Below are positions 57,585 to 64,000 of a stretch of DNA of 64,000 nucleotides, one piece after another. The notes beneath the pieces are model-generated. The model made no database searches. It had not been told where the DNA came from and worked only from the letters and a program-made list of their open reading frames with translations. Source of the DNA: Helicobacter bilis. Its GTDB lineage: Bacteria; Campylobacterota; Campylobacteria; Campylobacterales; Helicobacteraceae. The stretch spans positions 1,302,001 to 1,366,000 of the forward strand of contig NZ_CP019645.1 in the NCBI RefSeq assembly GCF_001999985.1, given 5' to 3'. Made by a program: the position numbers and the translations under genes. How positions within the stretch are numbered: position 1 is the first letter of the stretch; each line of letters opens with the position of its first letter.

Positions 57585-58745
57585 TCAATAGAGACTTTGC
57601 AATAAAACATTATGTTTTATAATTATTTTATTTTTGGTTACCGCATTATAAAAACTCAAATCCCTTTTAACTTCACCCTTTACCTCATTTTCCTGCAACT
57701 CCACTAGATTCACTACATCCCCACCACTAATAGCCTTATTTGCCTCACTCTTTAGCTTTGCAGATACAATGTCTACATTATTGATTTTAGGCACACAAGG
57801 CTTTATTGTTCTTGGTGCATTACTTGCAGCACTCTCTATTAAGCCCTGCAAGTTTGCATATTGACTATCTTTTGCTGCCTGCATATCTTTCTTAGCTGCC
57901 TTTATGCGTTTAAGCGATATTTTTTCAGCCATTTTTGCACTCTCTGCACTCACACCATCAAAGCCTATGCGAGTAGCTATATCTACAAACACCCCTTTTT
58001 CATCATAGATAAACAACTCTTGTGTATTATTGATGTTTGCACGAATGATTACAGAGTCATAGTTAAACGCTTGAATGCTTTGATACCACACTCCCCCATG
58101 CATAATGCCCTTTTTATTCACTTTTCTTTTTACGCTAGGCGATAGCTTCATAATGAGTTCATACTCATTCATAGCCACTGCTTCATTTGCTTTTTGATTA
58201 TAAGCCTCTGTTGGAGTCATGCCTAGTGAATCTAGATAGCGATTATTAAGCAGTGTATCTGTATATGTGTCTATCGCATAAAGCATAGATTCAAAGCTAT
58301 CTAGCTCTTTTAAGTTTGTTAAAGCCCCTTTTTTAAGTCTTCTCTCTTTTTTACTAAAGAAAAACTCTATTGCTTGTCTTTGAGCTACATTATGTCCAAT
58401 ATAGCCTTTACCCCAAGAGATAATCCTATCTTGCAATGCCCTAAAAGTATTTTCTACATAAGGTTTTAACCACCCACTATAAGCCCTTACATTCTTATAC
58501 TCTATATCTAAGTTTTCCATAACAGCTTTAGTGTATTTGGATAGAAAGGCTTTTCCATTATCCCCTTTAATAACTTTTGGCTTACCATATTTAAGGATAT
58601 ATTTAGCCACAGCCCTAGCCACACCTAGACTATTTTCAGTATCACTGATATGAAAGCTAACTACACGGCTATATGTATCTACCAAAGAGATTAAAACATA
58701 TCTTTTCTGCCAAGATTCTATAATCTTGTGATCAGACTCTGTGCT
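57585..58745 (-). pseudogene. Mu-type DDE transposase, 5'-truncated
   Basis: The open frame without ATG extends back to 58745 and reads KRYVLISLVDTYSRVVSFHI, then KVIKGDNGKAFLSKYTKA, ENLDIEYKNVRAYSGWLKPYVENTFRAL and a long C-terminal domain, the order seen in MuA/integrase-core transposases. The N-terminal DNA-binding domains are missing, cut by the endonuclease gene whose 3' end overlaps it by 28 bp. An ATG at 58685 exists but starts inside the catalytic core, so it is not a true start. The element is therefore inactive. Confidence 0.75.
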
Positions 58746-59458
58746 TTATAAAACATTTTCCATAAAGGTATTTGAGCGATGGCGCTATCCCTTGCTTTTT
58801 CATACTCATCTTTTGGATACATTTTGTCCCATGCTTCCATGAGTTTTCTCTCTTGATCGCTTAAGCGGATATTATAAGTTTCACTCATGTAAAGATATGT
58901 GCGGGCGATAAGCCCTTTAGAATAGTTTGCTGGATAGAATCTCTTTGCTTTAAAGTCAGTATAAACCTTGCAATTTCCATATTGATTATAGACTATATAT
59001 CGTGGGGCTTCTGCGTATCTAAAGTTGCTTCTGTCTGCATTTATTTCGCCGATTGCTGGGACAAGGTTTCTTGGGTCTGCTTCCATGAGATTAAAGGTTT
59101 TATCATCCCTGCATGCTTTTCTGCCGCCTTTTTGCCAACATGGGAGATGATGTCCAAAGTTATGGGCTGGCATGATATGCTCAAACTCAATATTTTGTGT
59201 GCGTTCATTAATTGTCTTTTTCTTTGTGAGTGGCTTTCTGGGGGTGTAGTGTGGAGATTCTATTGGCTTTATACCATTATCTGTGATTTGAAAGGGTGCT
59301 TTGCAATAAAACTCCGTTGTAAAGCCTTTAGATTCCCATATTTTTGTCAATATCTCTTTAGTTTCGCGGAATGTTTGCGGTGGCTTTAATCCATCAAAAA
59401 GCAAGTAAGCAAATAAGGTTAGTAGAGAAGCAATACTTATAGTTTTTAATCTACGCAC
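58718..59458 (-). CDS. Endonuclease I (EndA/Dns family)
   Basis: 246 residues. A signal anchor at 7-24 exports it. The catalytic region has FEHIMPAHNFGHHLPCW with the conserved His, then LMEADPRNLVPAIGEINADRSNF, both hallmarks of endonuclease I, which degrades DNA in the periplasm or outside the cell. Four or more cysteines suggest disulfides. It could supply nucleotides or limit DNA uptake. Intact. Confidence 0.88.
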   Translation of the reverse strand: MRRLKTISIASLLTLFAYLLFDGLKPPQTFRETKEILTKIWESKGFTTEFYCKAPFQITDNGIKPIESPHYTPRKPLTKKKTINERTQNIEFEHIMPAHNFGHHLPCWQKGGRKACRDDKTFNLMEADPRNLVPAIGEINADRSNFRYAEAPRYIVYNQYGNCKVYTDFKAKRFYPANYSKGLIARTYLYMSETYNIRLSDQERKLMEAWDKMYPKDEYEKARDSAIAQIPLWKMFYKAQSLITRL

Positions 59459-59743
59459 AAAATACCTTTCATATTTTTATAAAACATATAAAACTTGTTG
59501 CAAAACATTGACTACAACACCAAAAGATTCTAAAAATCACACTTTAAAATCGCACAATTTACTCAAGGCTATAAATATTCTAAGATTCTAGATTCTCTAC
59601 CAAATCTGGGTGGGTGCAAAATTTACAGAATCTAGATTCGCTTTTATTCATCATGTTAGACCAGCAATTCAGAGTATTTAAACACATAAAATCTCACCCA
59701 TTTGACACACTAAAATGTCTATATTTTTACATATTTTAATTTT

Positions 59744-59757
59744 GGAATCCTTTTTGC
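59744..59757 (+). promoter_or_regulatory. Sigma-54-type promoter
   Basis: TTTGGAATCCTTTTTGCTTA has GG and GC separated by exactly 10 bases, as in the TTGGAAC-n4-TTGCTT consensus for Campylobacter and Helicobacter RpoN. It lies 36 bp before the ATG at 59794. RpoN in these organisms drives flagellar genes. The rest of the 59459-59743 gap shows nothing clear. Confidence 0.6.
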
Positions 59758-59793
59758 TTAAAAGCCTATAAATCTATTTTGAAAGGATTTCAA

Positions 59794-60237
59794 ATGCAAG
59801 TTTCACAGAATGTTTTACAAAAAAGATATACAGACAGCGTGCATAATCAGCAAGGAATCGACATTCATCATGGCTCAAGGAATCGCTATATTCCAATAAG
59901 TGCAGATGAAAACTATTTGCCACAAGATGTGTTTGTAAAATCGGAATATTTGCAAAAGATTGAAGGACTAGGGGATTCTATACAAGGGGGATTTAAGGAC
60001 GCTTCAAGCTTTATGGCAATGGCAAATGTATTGCGTGGTGAAAATATTCTTAATAGTCAGGATTTAATCGCAGCAGGTTATATCGCTAAAACAAGCGAAG
60101 ACATTAACTTTGAAGCGTTTAATAAATTATTGCGTAACGAGCAGTTAAGCATGGAGATGAAAGGGCTTATCAGTCAGCTTGTAAATAAGCTCTACAATAT
60201 CAACTATGTACATGCTGGAATCATGATGGCTTCATAG
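59794..60237 (+). CDS. Small protein behind a sigma-54 promoter, possibly flagellar
   Basis: 147 residues from the ATG at 59794, which has GAAAGGAT 5 bp upstream; the frame is open from a TTG at 59779. There is no signal peptide. The first 45 residues are polar (DIHHGSRNRYIPISADENY), the last 100 mainly helical (GLGDSIQGGFKDASSFMAMANVLRG, QLSMEMKGLISQLVNKLYN). I do not recognise the family. A role as a flagellar chaperone or rod/hook-associated protein is an inference from the promoter alone. Confidence 0.6.
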   Translation: MQVSQNVLQKRYTDSVHNQQGIDIHHGSRNRYIPISADENYLPQDVFVKSEYLQKIEGLGDSIQGGFKDASSFMAMANVLRGENILNSQDLIAAGYIAKTSEDINFEAFNKLLRNEQLSMEMKGLISQLVNKLYNINYVHAGIMMAS

Positions 60238-60267
60238 AGTAGTAGGCTTTCTCTAGCAAGGTTTTCA

Positions 60268-60675
60268 ATGAAAGTTTGTTTTGTGCTTTTGTTTTGCATA
60301 ATGTTTTATCCACTTTATGCAGATACACAGGACATACCGCTACCAAATCTCAAAAAATCCCAAAGTATAAGTAAGCTACATAAAAATATCACATTGCAAT
60401 TCAGTAAGAATCCAAAGCGCTCTATCTTAAGAAAGCAAGGTATTATCGCAAATAAAATGGCTTCTCATGTATTTAAAGATTCTAAAGAAGTTTGTTCTAT
60501 GCTCTTTTTCTCCGCATTAAAGGATTTACAAACTCAAGCTTTACTACTTGGTGGCACAAAAGTGGGAAACATAGAAAGCTATTTAAATAATAGCCCAAAA
60601 CGCATTACCAAGTATTTTCAATGCAAAAGTGGTGCAATGTTTAGCATAGTAACGCTTCGGGCTGATGTGCGTTAA
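60268..60675 (+). CDS. Secreted hypothetical protein
   Basis: 135 residues with a signal peptide (1-19, ending YADT). The second half, VCSMLFFSALKDLQTQALLLGG followed by VGNIESYL and a Phe-Gln-Cys-Lys-Ser-Gly-Ala segment, resembles a small family of periplasmic proteins of unknown function whose members have C-x(18-25)-N-I-x-SYY-type and C-x-GA motifs. Two cysteines may pair. It follows the sigma-54 gene by 30 bp and could share its transcript. Confidence 0.6.
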   Translation: MKVCFVLLFCIMFYPLYADTQDIPLPNLKKSQSISKLHKNITLQFSKNPKRSILRKQGIIANKMASHVFKDSKEVCSMLFFSALKDLQTQALLLGGTKVGNIESYLNNSPKRITKYFQCKSGAMFSIVTLRADVR

Positions 60676-60682
60676 GCAGTTA

Positions 60683-60711
60683 TTGACATGCCTTGTGAAA
60701 TGTGCTAGAAT
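60683..60711 (+). promoter_or_regulatory. Strong vegetative-type promoter
   Basis: TTGACA at 60683-60688 and TAGAAT at 60706-60711 are separated by exactly 17 bp, and TGC precedes the -10 as in extended boxes. It is the closest match to the general consensus in the window and points at the YbdD-like gene 27 bp further on. Confidence 0.7.
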
Positions 60712-60737
60712 GACTTAGCCATACAAAAAGGATTAGC

Positions 60738-61052
60738 ATGGAATCAAAAGACACACAAAAAACACCTAATGCGATAAATACACAAGATTCACTAGGTCAA
60801 GATTCATTACACGGAGAATACAAAGAGAAACAGCAAGAAGATATTGTATTATCTCTTTTTCAGTTTTGCTTTAGATGGTATAAAGATTCTGAAAGATTTT
60901 TTCATCTCTTAGTTGGATTGCCAAGCTATGAAAAATATTTAGACTATCATAAAAAATATCATCCACACTGCACACCAAAAACACGCAAAGAATTTTTCAT
61001 GGATTCTCAAAATAAGAGATATAGTAGAGATGGTGCTAAAAAATGTTGCTAG
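60738..61052 (+). CDS. YbdD/YjiX (DUF466) family protein
   Basis: 104 residues. The C-terminal 45 match the family: YEKYLDYHKKYHPHCTPKTRKEFFMDSQNKRYSRD and a terminal KKCC. YbdD-type proteins usually accompany the carbon-starvation peptide or pyruvate transporter CstA. No cstA gene is adjacent here. The first 35 residues are a polar, Gln/Asp-rich extension not seen in the family. AAAAAGGATT precedes the ATG. Confidence 0.75.
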   Translation: MESKDTQKTPNAINTQDSLGQDSLHGEYKEKQQEDIVLSLFQFCFRWYKDSERFFHLLVGLPSYEKYLDYHKKYHPHCTPKTRKEFFMDSQNKRYSRDGAKKCC

Positions 61053-61281
61053 AGAAAAATGTCTGCATAAGCATTTGTTGCCCGAAAGTTTATTTATATG
61101 AGACAACAAGTGATATAGATTAATGAAACCAAGCAAAAAAGTATCCGCTTTTTACCTAAACTTACAATGTGTCTATATTTAATACTTTTTATAATCCTAT
61201 ACAAACATGCAATTCAAATGTTTCACATTAAGCTAATATTGCGGCATAAGATTCTATTAATGAATCACCTAACACAAAAAC

Positions 61282-62133
61282 TTATTCTTTCTCCACGCAA
61301 TATGAATGCAAAGATTGCATACATGCATAATCTGTCATATCAAGCTGCATAGGCGTAATAGATATATAGTTATTTGCTACTGCGGAAAAATCACTTATTA
61401 TTTTCATATCTTTACGAGTGTAAAAATTATCTTTTAAGTATGGATTATCCGCATTATCTCTTTCTTGCCATTGCAATGGATTTAAGCCTATCCAGTGGTA
61501 TTTCTGTCCGCGTGGGTTTTGCATGACTTGTGCTTTTGAATTATAGATTCTATATCCAAGCTGTGTAGCTTTAATGCCCTTGCATTCATCTTTTGAGATT
61601 GCAGGAATGTTGATATTGAGTAGTTTTCTGTGTCCAATCGTATAGTTATTATGCAATATATCAAATGAGAGTTGCTTTATTGTATCAAGGGCTAGTGTGA
61701 AATCACGATTTGCTAGTTTATTGTCTTCGCCATGTTTGTCGTTAATACATTGTGAAATGGCAATACTTTGTATCCCATGCAATGCCCCCTCCATTGCACC
61801 TGCGACCGTGCCAGAATATGTTGTATCTTCGCCCAAATTTGCACCGATATTAATCCCTGATATAAGCAAATCTGGTTTTGTGTTAGAAAAAAGCTCACAC
61901 AAGCCAACATACACGCAATCAGTTGGACTGCCATCATCAAGCTTGTAGAAATCTTTTTCCAATTCTATAAGTTGCAGAGGCTTACTCACACATAAACCAT
62001 GACCGCATGCTGACTTTTCATGGGCTGGGGCTACGACCACAACGCGTGCAATATCACTTAAAGCGTTACGCAGGGCAATCAAGCCTTGACTAAAATAGCC
62101 ATCATCATTTGTTAAAAAAATTGTTTTTTTCAT
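61282..62133 (-). CDS. surE: 5'/3'-nucleotidase SurE
   Basis: 283 residues. FLTNDDGYFSQGL has the conserved metal-binding Asp pair, VVAPAHEKSACGHG and SGINIGANLGEDTTYSGTVAGAMEG the remaining active-site loops. SurE removes phosphate from nucleoside monophosphates and helps survival under stress. Intact. The region 61053-61281 before it shows only AT-rich sequence. Confidence 0.94.
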   Translation of the reverse strand: MKKTIFLTNDDGYFSQGLIALRNALSDIARVVVVAPAHEKSACGHGLCVSKPLQLIELEKDFYKLDDGSPTDCVYVGLCELFSNTKPDLLISGINIGANLGEDTTYSGTVAGAMEGALHGIQSIAISQCINDKHGEDNKLANRDFTLALDTIKQLSFDILHNNYTIGHRKLLNINIPAISKDECKGIKATQLGYRIYNSKAQVMQNPRGQKYHWIGLNPLQWQERDNADNPYLKDNFYTRKDMKIISDFSAVANNYISITPMQLDMTDYACMQSLHSYCVEKE

Positions 62134-62255
62134 AAATTTACCTTAATTTATTGTTTAAAGGGCGTATTATATCTTATTTTATCGTTATCAAATAGCAAAT
62201 AAGGCTATGTTAATGTAACAGAATCTAAGCTTTATATGGGTAATGTTTTTTAAGA

Positions 62256-64000
62256 TTATTTATAAAGCATTTCCAAAATACGCTCATACACTGCTATGTG
62301 TTCTAGTTCTCTGTCAAGATCATCACCTATTTGTGATTTTTGGGCTATCATAGTTGATATTGCCTTGCCGTTATTTATAAGTTCTGTAATTGTGCTTGAT
62401 ATGCTGTGAGATTGTTCTTGAATATCACACATGCCTTGATTTGTATTTTTCACACATTGATCGATAGTTTGCACATTTTCAATAACTGATTTTACCGAAG
62501 TGTTTGTATCAACGAGACTTTTTTGTGTCCTTTCAGCTAGACTTCTCACCTCATCGGCTACGACTGCAAAGCCTCTGCCATGCTCTCCTGCCCTTGCTGC
62601 TTCAATCGCTGCATTTAATGCTAATAAATTCGTTTGGTCTGCAATACCTGCGATAATATCTAAGATTCTATTTAAGTCATCAATGCCAGACAAAAGGCTT
62701 TTAATATAATCTTCTAGATTCATATTTTCGCTATTTCTATCCATAGCAGAAGTTAAACCGCTTACAAAGCTATCAAAGCTCATATTTACATCATCAAGAT
62801 TATTTTCTACACATTTAAAGTCTTCTGCAACATGGGCTAGAGTATCAGATACGCTTTTGAATGTCGGCACACTTGCTTTTAGCTGACTTAGCATTTTTTG
62901 ATTGATATTATTAATAAGTTCTAATTTACGCATTTTCTTAGTAATAAAATATGTTTTATATTGTGCGTATTGTCTATGGAAAGAATCTACAAGGACATCA
63001 CTGAATACGCCATTTTCTTGCTTATAGAAAAATATAGCACTTAGAGTTTCATTGATATTCACACCAAGCAATTCTCCAAAAGTTGAGAACCCAACTACAG
63101 GAAAATCATTAAAAATTTGCAATGAAGAAAGTCTTTGCGTATTGTTTAGTCGCCTTAAAATACAATCATTAAATATCGCACCAAGCGGTTTTGGCTTATT
63201 TCTTGCAAACTCTTCGTAATCTTTTTTTTGTAGATTCTATAAAGTCAGTTCTTTTTAAAAGCAGAATCTCTTCTCCCTTATCAACATCGCAATAAAGACA
63301 TATTTTGCCATTTTCTATATCAAAATTTGCTACTGAACGCACATAGATTTCATCTTGTATTTTTACACCAAATGTGTATTCTTGCATATAAGTTGGGACT
63401 TTTTCAACAGGGCAGTTAAAATGTGTGGCAAGGGCTTGCAGGGCATTTACTTGCGTATAGGTTTTTGTGTCTAAAAAATCTGTAATAACGCGTGTTTTCA
63501 TATCAGCATCAAGCACTACAAAATGTGTATTTGTAGGTGCAAAATTTTGTGTTTTAAAGATTCCAAAACGATAACTTTCACGCAATTTGACATAGGTTAG
63601 CACCGCTACATTTTGCACAACGCTCGTGTTATTATAAATGTAGGTGTTTTTGAAATCAAGCTTTCCACCAGCACTTCCACCCACATAAAAACATGGCAAT
63701 TTACCTGCATTATAAATCGCTTCCATCAAGAAGCTCTCACTACCACTAAGCCCATCAACAAGCACATACCCTAGCGTATCTGTATGCGTGGCTTTAAAGG
63801 GTAAGTTCACCTTTCTTACTTCACTTTCAAGCTGTGAGATTTGTGCATTTATATCAGCAGAATCTTTATGCAGGGGCAGCGTATGCACATGTATATGCTC
63901 TATCATACCTTCGGCAAAAAGCATGATAGCAACACCATCACCCTCCATATCATTACCATAAAATTTATCACATGTTTTTAGCTCATCTTGACTGCATAAA
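62256..64000 (-). CDS. FIST-domain chemoreceptor (MCP), frameshifted at T8, runs off the window
   Basis: Two frames make one protein. The window edge to 63196 gives the FIST sensor: [21 protein letters not shown] (FIST_N) and [21 protein letters not shown] run of eight Ts (63222-63229; A8 in the gene) then shifts the frame. With seven the chain continues [19 protein letters not shown], then [17 protein letters not shown] (end of FIST_C) and the frame from 63122 to 62256 with the MCP tip [39 protein letters not shown] domains are proposed to bind small ligands such as amino acids. No membrane helix is seen, so the receptor is probably cytoplasmic. The N terminus lies beyond base 64000. Confidence 0.82.
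63222..63229 (+). repeat. T8 run at the frameshift of the chemoreceptor gene
   Basis: Eight Ts (A8 in the gene). Seven would join the two frames. Either phase variation, a fixed mutation or a base-calling error. Confidence 0.7.

Noticed and set aside
58686..58745. The transposase ATG at 58685 as a true start
   Set aside because: Homologous catalytic-core sequence continues upstream of that ATG, so the gene is truncated rather than starting there.

Overview
The window is AT-rich DNA from a Campylobacterota chromosome, best read as an enterohepatic-type Helicobacter. Support comes from the H. pylori-like gene orders yidD-yidC-jag-mnmE and porC-porD-porA-porB, a VacA-type autotransporter, a two-gene dynamin-like operon as in Campylobacter, a PAS/chemoreceptor pair like CetB/CetA, and very dense AGATTCT/AGAATCT words. 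No rRNA, tRNA or CRISPR array was recognised.

Layout. 1-4.2 kb: end of hisE, a membrane protein, an unidentified protein, pyrH and engB. 4.4-10.7 kb (minus): leuS, a complete Mla-type lipid transport operon (mlaE, mlaF, mlaD, lipoprotein) and dgkA. 10.9-14.2 kb: an unstable stretch with a poly-G phase-variable glycosyltransferase (off in this sequence), a P-loop protein, a frameshifted crcB and a frameshifted aldo/keto reductase. 14.3-19.8 kb (minus): yidD-yidC-jag-mnmE and an amino-acid ABC permease. 20-26.4 kb: a membrane protein with a probable C-terminal frameshift, atpB, a small membrane protein and the dynamin-like pair. 26.6-31.3 kb: the 1564-residue autotransporter, with homopolymer tracts near both ends. 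31.8-35.1 kb: the pyruvate:flavodoxin/ferredoxin oxidoreductase operon. 35.4-47.1 kb: xth, an energy-taxis-like PAS/MCP pair, mnmA, cytochrome c, coaE with a large insert, ppk, glnA and an SNF symporter. 47.7-50.6 kb: argG, whose last codons run into a decayed TonB-dependent receptor carrying a Fur-box-like palindrome. 50.7-56.8 kb: a DUF455 protein, a metal ABC permease, and an ACP/SDR/AMP-ligase/GNAT operon that probably makes an acyl group for a surface glycan. 57.6-64 kb: a Mu-type transposase remnant, endonuclease I, a small gene behind a sigma-54-type promoter, a YbdD-family gene, surE and a FIST-domain chemoreceptor broken at a T8 run.

Three themes run through the window. First, surface or sensory genes sit next to homopolymers suited to phase variation: G13 in the glycosyltransferase, A12 before the autotransporter, a 13-base A/T run in the promoter of the acyl operon, G11 beside the autotransporter and T8 in the chemoreceptor. 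Second, several housekeeping genes (coaE, engB, jag, and the SDR gene) carry low-complexity inserts built from short AGATTCT-rich, repeat-like DNA. Third, several genes are decayed or chimeric (crcB, aldo/keto reductase, TonB receptor, SDR, transposase, argG 3' end). Some of the single-base shifts could be assembly errors, and this cannot be settled from one sequence.
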